The notes beneath the pieces were generated by a model. The model searched no databases and was not told the DNA's origin. It saw only the letters and a list, made by a program, of their open reading frames with translations. Source: Acidobacteriota bacterium (lineage in GTDB: Bacteria > Acidobacteriota > Blastocatellia > Pyrinomonadales > Pyrinomonadaceae). From it: DNA of 64,000 nucleotides. Made by a program: the position numbers and the translations under genes. Positions within the stretch are counted from its first letter, which is position 1; each line of letters opens with the position of its first letter. The stretch is from the NCBI GenBank assembly GCA_019639135.1, contig JAHBSL010000003.1, positions 205,719 through 269,718 on the forward strand, given 5' to 3'. Below, piece by piece: positions 49,941-61,229 of this stretch.

Positions 49941-51971
49941 TCATTTACCGGCCAGCCCGAGCTTACCGGGTTGGGCAAAAGCCTTGCCGGGTTCGGCCTC
50001 TTCTTCGCTTTCGGAATCGGTGGGCTCAGTGCCGCTCAGTGATGCCTCTGGCAGCACGTCGGCGAGCACTCTTCGGATCTCGGCCTCGTTCCTAAGCTCG
50101 ACCGAACGCCGAAAGCGTTCGACGATCTCGGCGACCTGATCCTCCGTGTAAGCCGCGATCTTGCCGATGAAGATCTTCGGATGCCGGGTCTTGAGCAGAT
50201 TCTCGCCGGTGATCTCGAGTTCCTCGAAGAGCTTCTCGCCCTTCCGAGCCCCGGTGAATACGATGTCGATATCCTCATAAGGCATCAGCCCCGAGAGGCG
50301 GATCATTTCCTCCGCAAGGTCAACGATGCGGACCGGCTGACCCATGTCGAGGATGAATATCTCGCCGCCCTCGCCGAGTGCCCCGGCCTGAAGCACGAGC
50401 TGCGATGCCTCGGGGATGGTCATGAAGTAACGCGTCATATCCGGATGCGTTACCGTTATCGGCTCACCGCGGCGGATCTGTTCGCGAAAGATCGGCACGA
50501 CCGAGCCCGCTGAACCGAGCACATTGCCGAAGCGGACCGAGGTGTACCGCGTCTTGTACCGGCGACTGAGGTCCTGAACAACGATCTCCGCAACGCGCTT
50601 CGAAGCGCCCATTACCGAGGTCGGGTTGACGGCCTTGTCGGTCGAAATAAGCACGAAATGGCTTGCGCCGAATTCGCCGGCAAGCGAGGCAACGTTAAGC
50701 GTTGCAAAGATGTTATTTGTGACGGCTTCGATCGGGTTCGCTTCCATCATCGGCACGTGCTTGTGTGCCGCTGCGTGGAAGACGACCGTGGGCCGATGCC
50801 GCTCGAAAAGCTCGCGCATCCGCGCTTCATCACCGGCATCGGCGAGCAGCGGCCGCGTCCGAAGCTCGGGCAGGTCGATCCGGGCCTCGCGTTCGATGGT
50901 GAAAAGATTGAACTCGGCCCTTTCGACCAGCAGCACCTCTTTCGGTTTGAAGCGGGCGATCTGGCGGACAAGCTCCGAACCGATCGACCCGCCGGCACCG
51001 GTCACCATAACGACCTTGCCCGAGAGAAACTCGTGCAAGTTGCTTTCGTCGAGCTTTACCGGGTCGCGACCGAGAAGGTCCTCGATCTCGACATCGCGGA
51101 TGCGGTTTATCGAGATCTTTCCCTGGGCTATCTCATTGAGATTCGGGATCATCTGCGCCTTGACCGGTATCGAGCGGCAGATCTCGAGAATCCGGCGGAG
51201 ATCTTTGCCGTTGCCCTGGTCGATAGCGATGACGACCTCTTCGACGTCAAGTTCTTCGACGAGCCGCGGAAGGTCGTGCGTTGTTCCGAGTATCTTGATG
51301 CCGCTGACGCTGCCGCCCTGTTTGCGGCGGTCGTCGTCAACAAAGCCGCGAAGCAGGAGCCGCGAATCCGAGCGGCCGACGACCTCTTTTGCAAGTGCCG
51401 CTCCGGTTCGCCCGGCTCCGACGACGAGAGCCGGTTTTCGCTTCATCCGGCGGTGCGGGACGAGCAGCGTTCGCTTTTCGCCGAGCTCATAAATGAACCT
51501 GCGACTGATCCTCAGCGCAAGCAAGCCGCCGAATGCGAGCACCGTGTCGATCAGGATCACCGAGATCGGCACCTGCCAGAGCGGAAACTCGGCAAAGCTC
51601 AGCGAAAAACGGAAGAGGATAAGCACGGTACCCGAGATCGCCGCCGCCCAGAGAAAGACCTTGAGGTCCTCGATGCTTATGTAACGCCAGAGGATCGAAT
51701 ATGCTCCGGTAAGGAAAAGCGAAGAGAACTGGACAAGAATGACAAGCGGCAGTTGGCTAAGAGCCGTATTGAAGTAGAACTCGCCGAGCTGGATATTGAT
51801 CGCCGGCAGATACGCAAGAAAGAACGCGACCGTCATAACGACAAGGTCCGCCGCCACCTGCGTTGGCCGCCGGAGATACCACAATCTTTCGCGATAGTTC
51901 TCTTTCACGTTAAGGAACCGAAAATTCGGGGGAAACACTAATACTTTGAAACGATTGGCCCCAAGGTGCAA
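49941..51971 (-). CDS. WbpM/CapD-type nucleotide-sugar 4,6-dehydratase with membrane domain
   Basis: A 676-residue protein. Four N-terminal membrane helices (about 40-145), a first nucleotide-binding-like domain (about 175-285, [14 protein letters not shown]) and a C-terminal SDR domain with [15 protein letters not shown] and the S-M-K catalytic set ([17 protein letters not shown]) that replaces Tyr by Met, as in UDP-GlcNAc 4,6-dehydratases. The product feeds deoxy-amino sugars into O-antigen or exopolysaccharide. The start is uncertain: TTG 51971 is used; a GTG about 20 codons later is possible. Next to galE and divergent from a polysaccharide export gene. Confidence 0.92.
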   Translation of the reverse strand: MHLGANRFKVLVFPPNFRFLNVKENYRERLWYLRRPTQVAADLVVMTVAFFLAYLPAINIQLGEFYFNTALSQLPLVILVQFSSLFLTGAYSILWRYISIEDLKVFLWAAAISGTVLILFRFSLSFAEFPLWQVPISVILIDTVLAFGGLLALRISRRFIYELGEKRTLLVPHRRMKRKPALVVGAGRTGAALAKEVVGRSDSRLLLRGFVDDDRRKQGGSVSGIKILGTTHDLPRLVEELDVEEVVIAIDQGNGKDLRRILEICRSIPVKAQMIPNLNEIAQGKISINRIRDVEIEDLLGRDPVKLDESNLHEFLSGKVVMVTGAGGSIGSELVRQIARFKPKEVLLVERAEFNLFTIEREARIDLPELRTRPLLADAGDEARMRELFERHRPTVVFHAAAHKHVPMMEANPIEAVTNNIFATLNVASLAGEFGASHFVLISTDKAVNPTSVMGASKRVAEIVVQDLSRRYKTRYTSVRFGNVLGSAGSVVPIFREQIRRGEPITVTHPDMTRYFMTIPEASQLVLQAGALGEGGEIFILDMGQPVRIVDLAEEMIRLSGLMPYEDIDIVFTGARKGEKLFEELEITGENLLKTRHPKIFIGKIAAYTEDQVAEIVERFRRSVELRNEAEIRRVLADVLPEASLSGTEPTDSESEEEAEPGKAFAQPGKLGLAGK

Positions 51972-52092
51972 GCGCCGGAGTCGGGTTTGTTACAACGCGG
52001 TAAACACAACAAAAGGCAACGGCAAGGGCGGAAAATTGAATCGAATCGGGTTATAAGATAGTCTGAGGGTCGGTGAAAACGGCCGGAGAAGT

Positions 52093-53052
52093 ATGATGTT
52101 CAAGAAATTTGCCCTTTCGCTCTTACCGATATTAACGCTCGGCCTTGCCGCCGCGGCCCAGGTTCCGGAACCGGCGGACGGCCCGCAGGGCTACCTTATC
52201 GGGCCCGGAGACGAGATCACCGGCAAGGTGCTCGGCGAGCCGCAGTTCGATTTCGTGGCAACCGTTGATGAGGACGGCAAGATCGAAGTGCCGTTCTTCG
52301 ATGAGCCGATCGTCGCTCGCTGCAAGACGGAACGCGACCTGCGTGCCGATGTCGTAAAGCTCCTAACGCGCTATTTGCGTACGCCGCAGCTCAGCCTCCG
52401 CGTAACGCAGCGGAACAGCCGCCCGCCGGTCAGCATCTATGGCGAGGTCCGGCAGCAGCAGCAGGTAAATCTTACACGCCGTGCCTATCTTCTCGAACTC
52501 ATTTCCTTTGCCGGCGGTGAAACCGAAAAGAGCGGCGGAATGATCCAGGTCTTCCGTACGCGGCCGCCGATGTGTTCAGAGGCAAAAGAGAATTGGAGCA
52601 CCTCGGGTGCCGAGGTGCCTTCGCGGATGTATAGCCTTGCGAGCCTTCGGCAGGGCCGCGAGGAATCGAACCCCGAGATACTTCCCGGCGACATCATCAT
52701 CGTCCAAAAGGCCTCGCCGGTTTACGTAACTGGTGAAGTGCTGAAACCGGGCGAGCTGAGCATTCCCGAAGGCGGACTGCCGCTGATGCAGGCGATAGCA
52801 ATGGCAAGCGGCATCACCCGCGAAGCGAAGACAAAGGACATCAAGATCTATCGGCGAAAGCCGGGATCGGTCGATCCCGAAGTGCTGGTCGCAAATTACG
52901 ACGCGATCAAGCGAGGAGACCAAAAGGACGTTATGCTTCAGCCCTTTGACATCGTAGAGGTCGATAAGGCAAAGAAGAGCTTCGCGGATATTCTCTACGA
53001 TGTCGTCGTGGGCCTGCCGAACCGGGTACCGATCCCGATCCGTTCCTTCTAG
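52093..53052 (+). CDS. Polysaccharide export protein (Wza-like, Poly_export and SLBB)
   Basis: A 319-residue periplasmic or outer-membrane export protein. Signal peptide cleaved near LAAAAQ; Poly_export domain (about 32-125, YLIGPGDEITGKVLGEPQFDF); SLBB domain 1 (about 115-215) and SLBB domain 2 (about 215-275, VYVTGEVLKPGELSIPEGG), with a C-terminal FDIVEVDKAKK. No lipobox Cys is seen. It probably forms the periplasmic ring or channel for capsular or exopolysaccharide. Divergent from the WbpM-like gene, convergent with the acyl-CoA ligase gene. Confidence 0.9.
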   Translation: MMFKKFALSLLPILTLGLAAAAQVPEPADGPQGYLIGPGDEITGKVLGEPQFDFVATVDEDGKIEVPFFDEPIVARCKTERDLRADVVKLLTRYLRTPQLSLRVTQRNSRPPVSIYGEVRQQQQVNLTRRAYLLELISFAGGETEKSGGMIQVFRTRPPMCSEAKENWSTSGAEVPSRMYSLASLRQGREESNPEILPGDIIIVQKASPVYVTGEVLKPGELSIPEGGLPLMQAIAMASGITREAKTKDIKIYRRKPGSVDPEVLVANYDAIKRGDQKDVMLQPFDIVEVDKAKKSFADILYDVVVGLPNRVPIPIRSF

Positions 53053-53058
53053 CAAAGT

Positions 53059-54924
53059 TTATTCTTCTTCGTAAAGTTTTTCGATCACATCAGCGTATTT
53101 TTCATCGATGACCCGGCGCTTTACCTTAAGCGTCGGTGTCATCTCGCCGCCTTCGACCGTAAGCTCTTCGGTCAACAAGGCGAACCGCTTCACCGTCTCA
53201 AACCGAGCAAGGCCCTCTGTTGCAGAGGCGATCTGCCTTTCGAAGAGGTTGATGATCCTGGGGTGCGAGACGAACTCCTCCGGGCCAGAGATCTCAAGGC
53301 CCTTGTGTTTTGCATAGGAGGCAAGCATGTCGAAATTAGGTACGATCAACGCCGCAACAAATTTTCGCTCGTTTCCGACGACCACGGCCTGATTGATGAA
53401 CTTTGACGATTTGAGCATCTGCTCGATCGGCGACGGCGCGATGTATTTTCCGCCCGAAGTTTTGAATAGCTCCTTCTTGCGGTCGGTTATCCGCAGAAAG
53501 CCGTCCTCATCTATCTCGCCGATGTCGCCGGTCCGGAACCAGCCGTCCTCGGTAAAGGCATCGCGTGTGGCCTGCTCTTTGCGGTAATAACCGAGCATTA
53601 CGCCCGGGCCTGTCGCCTCGATCTCGCCGTCCTCGGCGATTCGGACCTGAACATTGCGGATCGGCTTTCCAACCGTGCCGAGCCGGATGTCGAACGGGTT
53701 GTTGGACGAGATCACGGGCGAGGTCTCGGTCAGGCCGTAACCCTGCATTATTGGGATCCCGGCTCCCGTAAAGATGAGATAAATGTCGTCTGAGAGTGCC
53801 GCTCCGCCTGTGATGCAGGCGCGTAGCCGTCCGCCAAAAAAGTCACGGAGCTTTGAATAGACCAGACGGTCGGCAAGCGAGTGCTTGAGCTTCAAACCTA
53901 ATGGGGTATTCGCATCGCTTTCATTGAGCAGGGCATATTCCTTCGCAACGGCGATCGCCCAATCAAAGATCTTCTCCTTAAGACCGCCGCTTTCGGCTGC
54001 TTTCAGCTTTGCCTTGGCATAGACCTTTTCAAAGATGCGCGGCACACCGACGAGTATCGTCGGCCTTACCTCGGCAAGGTCTTCCGGGACCTTTTCGATC
54101 GAACGAGCAAAGCTGACCGATATCCCGTTGAAAATGTAGAGATACATTGCCGAGCGTTCAAAGATGTGCGAGAGCGGCAGGACGGAAAGGCACGAATCCG
54201 CCGGCGTGAACGAATACTTCTCACCAGCATCGATCACGTTCGAAAGAATGCATGTGTGAGTCAGCATCACGCCCTTCGGCTCGCCGGTCGTCCCGCTGGT
54301 GTAGATAAGCGTCGCTACATCTTCGGGGTCGGCCTCGGCCTCAAGCTTGGGCAACAACTCGGGTTCGTCGGTGCGGAGTTCAGCACCGCTTATCTCTAAC
54401 CGGGTGAGGTCGATCGCTGAATGCCGCTCGGCAGCGGCCGCGTCAAAGAAGACAACGTGCTCAAGCTGAGGACATTTAGGAAAAATTTCGGCGATCCGCT
54501 CGAACGCCTCGCTCGAGTCAATGAAGATCGCCTTGGCGCCAGAATCGTTCAGGATGTACTCGATCGAAGCCGGAGCAAGCGTCGTGTAGATCGGAACGTC
54601 GATCACACCCGCGAACTGGCAGCCCGCATCGGCCAGCGTCCACCACGGGGAATTTGCGGCAAGGATCGCCGCGCGGTCGCCTTTCCTCAGGCCTAGCGAA
54701 TAAAGCCCGAGCGCAATGTTTCCAGCTTGCTCGAGCATTTCGCCCGACGAGATAGCCACCCAGCCGTCCCGCGTCCGGTAGCGGAGAGCATCCGGCCTGG
54801 CCTTTTTCGCCGCCGCATACTCAAAGAGCCCGCTTAGCGTCCGCGGCTCATCGGGAAAAAGCGGCAGTCCGCGGCCGGTGTTCCGCCGCGGTGAATGAAT
54901 TCCGGTTTCGAGCGAGATGGTCAC
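53059..54924 (-). CDS. Long-chain acyl-CoA synthetase (AMP-forming)
   Basis: A 621-residue ANL-family enzyme activating fatty acids to acyl-CoA. Core motifs: LIYTSGTTGEPKGVMLTH (P-loop), YGLTETSPV, the GWFRTGDIGEIDEDGFLRI hinge region and a conserved Lys near the C-terminus (TLKVKRR). It follows its TetR regulator with a 4-base overlap, a common pattern for FadR/FadD-type fatty acid control. Member of the FadD15-like (long, ~600 residue) group. Confidence 0.94.
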   Translation of the reverse strand: MTISLETGIHSPRRNTGRGLPLFPDEPRTLSGLFEYAAAKKARPDALRYRTRDGWVAISSGEMLEQAGNIALGLYSLGLRKGDRAAILAANSPWWTLADAGCQFAGVIDVPIYTTLAPASIEYILNDSGAKAIFIDSSEAFERIAEIFPKCPQLEHVVFFDAAAAERHSAIDLTRLEISGAELRTDEPELLPKLEAEADPEDVATLIYTSGTTGEPKGVMLTHTCILSNVIDAGEKYSFTPADSCLSVLPLSHIFERSAMYLYIFNGISVSFARSIEKVPEDLAEVRPTILVGVPRIFEKVYAKAKLKAAESGGLKEKIFDWAIAVAKEYALLNESDANTPLGLKLKHSLADRLVYSKLRDFFGGRLRACITGGAALSDDIYLIFTGAGIPIMQGYGLTETSPVISSNNPFDIRLGTVGKPIRNVQVRIAEDGEIEATGPGVMLGYYRKEQATRDAFTEDGWFRTGDIGEIDEDGFLRITDRKKELFKTSGGKYIAPSPIEQMLKSSKFINQAVVVGNERKFVAALIVPNFDMLASYAKHKGLEISGPEEFVSHPRIINLFERQIASATEGLARFETVKRFALLTEELTVEGGEMTPTLKVKRRVIDEKYADVIEKLYEEE

Positions 54925-55538
54925 TTGGCCGCAATACCTCCCAGAAATATCTTCATTACTTCATCAGCCATCGGGCGGAGCGGGTACGAGCGCTTTGAGA
55001 GTATCCAGTTCGTCACCATCTCATCCAGCGCACCGTAGAAGATCTTAGCCGCAACGACCGGCTTGATGTCCTTTCGAAAACTGCCCTCCTTCTGACCCTC
55101 TTCGACCGTTTTCTTGATTATGTCCAGATACTTTGCGAACCCGGTTCGCGAGAATTCGCTCATGAACTTTGTCGAGCCGCGAAGCTCTACCTGAAACACC
55201 ACGGCCAGTTCGCGGTCCGCCCCGAGCCGTTCGAGGTGAAGCTCGGCAACGCGCCGGAGCTTATCGGCAGGAGCCTCGATCTCGGCCAGTTCGCGGAGCC
55301 CGTCCCCGATGAACTCTTCCATCGCCCGGTCGAAGATGTAGTGCAGGATCTCTTCTTTGCTTTTGAAATAGAGATAGACCGTGCCGTCGGCAACACCTGC
55401 TGCGGAAGCTATATCGGCGACCTTTGAATTGAAGTAGCCTTTCGCGGCAAAGACCTCGACCGCCGCACGGTGGATAGCGTTGCGTTTATCGGTGACGGCC
55501 GTGCGGGCCGCCGCAGTGTTTTTCGGGATCCGTGACAT
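54921..55538 (-). CDS. TetR-family transcriptional repressor
   Basis: A 205-residue regulator. HTH at residues about 30-60 (VADIASAAGVADGTVYLYFKSKEEIL), then an all-helical ligand domain of the AcrR/FadR type. It probably represses the coupled acyl-CoA ligase gene and is released by a fatty-acyl-CoA; the ligand is inferred from context. The overlap with the ligase is ATGA. Confidence 0.92.
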   Translation of the reverse strand: MSRIPKNTAAARTAVTDKRNAIHRAAVEVFAAKGYFNSKVADIASAAGVADGTVYLYFKSKEEILHYIFDRAMEEFIGDGLRELAEIEAPADKLRRVAELHLERLGADRELAVVFQVELRGSTKFMSEFSRTGFAKYLDIIKKTVEEGQKEGSFRKDIKPVVAAKIFYGALDEMVTNWILSKRSYPLRPMADEVMKIFLGGIAAK

Positions 55539-55663
55539 TAGGCGAAAGAAATGAGCTGCCCAAACCGGGGCAAACGACTGAATGAACCATCATTCATTTG
55601 CCAAGTTACCCTAATTCTTCAGCGGGGTCAACAATTTTCGGTTTCGAACGGCTTGAAAGGAGA

Positions 55664-55749
55664 TGGCGGAGGGGACAGGACTCGAACCTGCAAGCGATTT
55701 CTCGCGGTAGTTTTCAAGACTACTGCCTTACCAATTAGGCTACCCCTCC
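55664..55749 (-). tRNA. tRNA-Ser(UGA)
   Basis: Minus-strand class II tRNA: 7-bp acceptor stem GGAGGGG/CCCCTCC, D arm with AATTGGTAAGG, anticodon stem GTAGT/ACTAC around loop CTTGAAA (anticodon TGA), variable arm CGA-GAAA-TCG, T arm with TTCGAGT. Discriminator G; the 3' CCA is encoded at 55664-55666. Confidence 0.95.
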
Positions 55750-55910
55750 GGCTGTTGCGGGCGAAATGAGAATATAGCGTAAATCGAGCACGCGGACAAC
55801 TCCTATTGTCACAGATAGGCCGAACCGAATGCCCACCCGGCAAAGAAAAAAATGTCCGGCCGTTCCCCAACAACCGGACTTCAAGGAGTAAAGAGAGAAC
55901 TTGGTGCCTC

Positions 55911-56420
55911 CTATTCGGAAGCGAGAATTCTTTGTATCTGTGCGTCGAGGTTCGAGGCCTTGTCGAAACCATCGGTCCGATGGGCTATCTTGCCCGACCG
56001 GCTGATCAGAAAATGCGCCGGGTAACCCATATTCACGCGTCCGCCGGCGTCCATATCCGCAAACTTGAGCAACACGCCGAAGCTGTTCGGTATGATGTTA
56101 AAGGTGAACGGGTTCTTCCGTAGATACGGCTCGATGCGAACGTTGTTTTCCATCGTCAACGCCAGAAAGACCACATCCTTTCCGCGGTAACGCTCGACGA
56201 GCTGGTTGAGCTTCGGTATCTCGCTGTGACAAACGGCACAGCGGGTCGACCAAAAGGTCATTACGACAACTTTGCCCTGAAGCTGCTTAGAGTCGAAAAC
56301 GCCGCCCTCAAGCGACTGAGCCGTGAACTCAGGCGCCGGATTTCCAATGCGCAACTGCTGCTGCGCGGAGGCACCGGCGGCAACGAGCAGCAAGAGCATC
56401 AGAATTGAGGCGAAACGCAT
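55911..56420 (-). CDS. TlpA-like exported thioredoxin-fold protein
   Basis: A 169-residue protein with a signal peptide (MRFASILMLLLLVAAGASAQ) and a thioredoxin fold. The redox motif is RCAVC (CAVC, followed by His), and the cis-Pro region is YPAHFLI. Similar proteins reduce apocytochrome Cys residues before haem attachment or keep periplasmic thiols reduced. That would fit the many c-type cytochromes in this window, but it is not linked to them and could have another client. Confidence 0.9.
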   Translation of the reverse strand: MRFASILMLLLLVAAGASAQQQLRIGNPAPEFTAQSLEGGVFDSKQLQGKVVVMTFWSTRCAVCHSEIPKLNQLVERYRGKDVVFLALTMENNVRIEPYLRKNPFTFNIIPNSFGVLLKFADMDAGGRVNMGYPAHFLISRSGKIAHRTDGFDKASNLDAQIQRILASE

Positions 56421-56572
56421 TTTTGAGAGTCCGTAGTGTTTTCTCTAGTTTAAGAACGTTTAACGTTCCTAGTTTAAAAAAAACCCAATGGCTTCAGCTT
56501 CCAGAAACCTGAAAATATTCTTCCGAACGGGCCGGGAAGCCCAATTGTCGGCCGGCGTGCTAAAATTTGCCT

Positions 56573-57688
56573 ATGCTGCTCGAGAATCTCGAGGCCCGGG
56601 CCATTCGCAACCTAGCCGGAAAGATCGATTGGGGGGACGGACTAAACGTCCTAATTGGCGACAATGGCCAAGGCAAAACGAACTGGCTCGAGGCGATAAA
56701 CCTACTTTCCACGACCCGATCCTTCCGGACAGCGAAATTGCAGGAAACCATTCGTTTTGGGGAAGAACTGGCGATCATCCGTGGGCGTGTACGCCAGTCC
56801 GAAGGTATAGCTCGTGACCTTCAGGTCACTATAGAAAAGAATATAAAGAGTTTTTCGATCAACGGCAAGCGCGAAACTCATGCCCGCTACTCGGAGGAGA
56901 TGCACTCTTTCGTCTTCAATGCCGATTCGCTCGAGGTCGTCCGAGGCCAGCCCGAGGCACGCCGGCGTTTCCTTGATGAGAGCATCATTGCCGTTCATCC
57001 GCCCTTTGTTCAGGCATTTCGCGATCTCGCCCGGACCCTAAAGCAAAAAAATGCATTGCTGCAGTCCATCGCCGAACGCGGCGACCCGCTCGAAAAGGCG
57101 GCCGAGTTGCTTGAGCCATGGAACGAACAGCTTGTTTCGCTCGCCGGCCGTGTTTATCGCGGACGGGTGCGTATCGTCGAAAGGCTCAATTCTGCGCTCG
57201 AAAACCGGCTTTTCGGCAATGAGGACGTTGAGCTTCGCTATGTTTCATCGCTTGAGGGCAAGGGCGACCTTTCGGACTACGAGGCTCTGCTCGCCGAGCG
57301 GCTGCGGATGCGCGTTCAGGCTGAGGTCGTCGCCGGCCGGGCCTTGATCGGCCCGCACCGCGATGAGCTTGAGATCACATTCGACGGGCACGATATCCGG
57401 AAATTCGGATCTTCGGGCCAACAGCGGAGCGCAATGCTCGTGCTGCTACTCGCGAATCTGGAGGTTTTCCGCGCCACGCGGGGCGAATATCCGCTCCTTT
57501 TGCTCGACGACCTCGATGCCGAGCTCGACTTCAAACGAATCGGCAGCCTGCTCGAATTTCTCAAGGGCCGGAGTCAGACATTCGTGACCACCTCAAAGGC
57601 CGCATTTGTCAATGAATTCGGGGCTTCGGCAGCAATTTTCAGGATCGCCGCGGGTGGTGCCGAAAGTGCCGCCAGATCGGCTGTTTGA
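56573..57688 (+). CDS. recF: DNA replication and repair protein RecF
   Basis: A 371-residue ABC-type ATPase that loads RecA at gaps. Walker A IGDNGQGKTN, signature FGSSGQQRSAML and Walker B LLLLDDLDAELD are all present. ATG 56573 gives the conserved LENLEARAIRNL start. In many bacteria it is part of dnaA-dnaN-recF-gyrB; here only recF-gyrB is in the window, with a 169-base gap between the two. Confidence 0.95.
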   Translation: MLLENLEARAIRNLAGKIDWGDGLNVLIGDNGQGKTNWLEAINLLSTTRSFRTAKLQETIRFGEELAIIRGRVRQSEGIARDLQVTIEKNIKSFSINGKRETHARYSEEMHSFVFNADSLEVVRGQPEARRRFLDESIIAVHPPFVQAFRDLARTLKQKNALLQSIAERGDPLEKAAELLEPWNEQLVSLAGRVYRGRVRIVERLNSALENRLFGNEDVELRYVSSLEGKGDLSDYEALLAERLRMRVQAEVVAGRALIGPHRDELEITFDGHDIRKFGSSGQQRSAMLVLLLANLEVFRATRGEYPLLLLDDLDAELDFKRIGSLLEFLKGRSQTFVTTSKAAFVNEFGASAAIFRIAAGGAESAARSAV

Positions 57689-57839
57689 TGGCCGCTCGCC
57701 ACTACACTAACCCCTTTAGAAATGCTATAATTATGTATTGTTTAAGAGGCCTGAAACCTCGCTTATTTACCGCATCTTGAACGTAGTGTCTCGCACGAAC
57801 TTTTAGATCGAAAATAGAACAAAAAGCACTTATCTCTAG

Positions 57840-60272
<2,433 letters not shown>

Positions 60273-60630
60273 CGGAAGTTGCAGAGTTCAGAGTGCGGGC
60301 TTCAGCCCGTCGTTTTGAGTACCTGCTTTAGCTGGCTACACGAAACAAAAACACAACCGGGTATCTGGAAACGGGCGATTTTGCCGCCGGATACCCGTTT
60401 TTATTTCCCGGTGACGCGTTTTCGGTCTCCGGTGACGCGTTTTTCCTGGCGAATAACCAAACTTCGGGCAAAACGGGCAAAAACGACGAGTTCAATGAGA
60501 CGCGTCAGAGAACGACAAATTTCAACCGTGCACTTCGCAAATTTTCCTTGACCGCAGATGCACCGTTGTGCTATCTATAAGACAACGGCCGAACGGCGGG
60601 TGACTGACGTTCGGCCGCGAAGCGTGTCTT
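60273..60630 (+). other. Noncoding stretch after gyrB
   Basis: About 360 bases without a gene. It holds a short hairpin CGGGCT-TC-AGCCCG (60296-60309), a terminator (60358-60406) and a 15-base direct repeat CCGGTGACGCGTTTT at 60409 and 60429. Nothing else is recognised. Confidence 0.6.
60358..60406 (+). terminator. Terminator downstream of gyrB
   Basis: CGGGTATCT (60358-60366) pairs with GGATACCCG (60389-60397), followed by TTTTTATTT. The 22-base loop is long but the T tract is good. Confidence 0.75.
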
Positions 60631-61024
60631 ATGAAGATCGGCAGAGATTCTGAAACGTTCCTCGGCGGGCCAAATGAAGCGATCGCCCGGCGGCTCCATG
60701 TGACCATCACCCCGCAGAAGCTGATCCGACTAAACCGAAATATGTACGCGGCGATGGGCAGGCCCGCGGCCGTCCGGCTCAGCTACAGCCGAGCCCGCGA
60801 CCTGATCGCCATCGAACCCGCAGACGCGCGCCAAGCCGAGGCATTTCCCGTCATGCCCGATAGCTGCGGCTGGCGGATCAACGCCGCCCCCTTCTGCCGC
60901 CACTTCAACATCGAGGTGGACTCGACCCGAAAATTCATCACCCCCCGACCTCGCCGGCAACACCCTCTACCTGTCCCTCGCCAAAACCATCTCCGTCGCC
61001 ACCCGAAAACGAAAGAAGAGGTAG
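60631..61024 (+). pseudogene. Small protein gene with a probable +1 frameshift
   Basis: From ATG 60631 the frame reads about 106 residues (ARRLHVTITPQKLIRLNRNMY, SYSRARDLIAIEPAD, CGWRINAAPFCRHF) to KFITP. A run of six C (about 60943-60948) then breaks the frame. Removing one C restores DLAGNTLYLSLAKTISVATRKRKKR and a stop at 61022-61024, ending in a basic tail. The uncorrected frame runs on to 61086 with low-complexity basic sequence. The product would be about 130 residues; function unknown. A sequencing error in the C run is as likely as a real mutation. Confidence 0.65.
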
Positions 61025-61072
61025 CCACCCGCGAGACCATCAATAGTTCGCCTGTACGGGAGGCGACGGCTT

Positions 61073-61108
61073 TTCTTGAGAAGTAAAAAAACAAGAATCG
61101 CAATATCG
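61073..61108 (+). repeat. Left direct repeat flanking the large AT-rich gene
   Basis: The 17-mer CAAGAATCGCAATATCG (61092-61108), preceded by TTCTTGAG and an A-rich spacer, recurs at the far side of the next gene (63909-63946). Confidence 0.65.
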
Positions 61109-61229
61109 CTGGCCTAACCCCGATGTTTTACCGCGGAAAACCTAACAAGGATGCGAAACTTCAATTCCACAACTTTCGACACAGACTATTTCTATGGCTT
61201 CGCTTTCATATTCTGGCGGCTGTCAGAAC

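Noticed and set aside
60296..60309. Hairpin CGGGCT-TC-AGCCCG as the gyrB terminator
   Set aside because: Short stem with a poor T tract; the hairpin at 60358-60406 is a better candidate.
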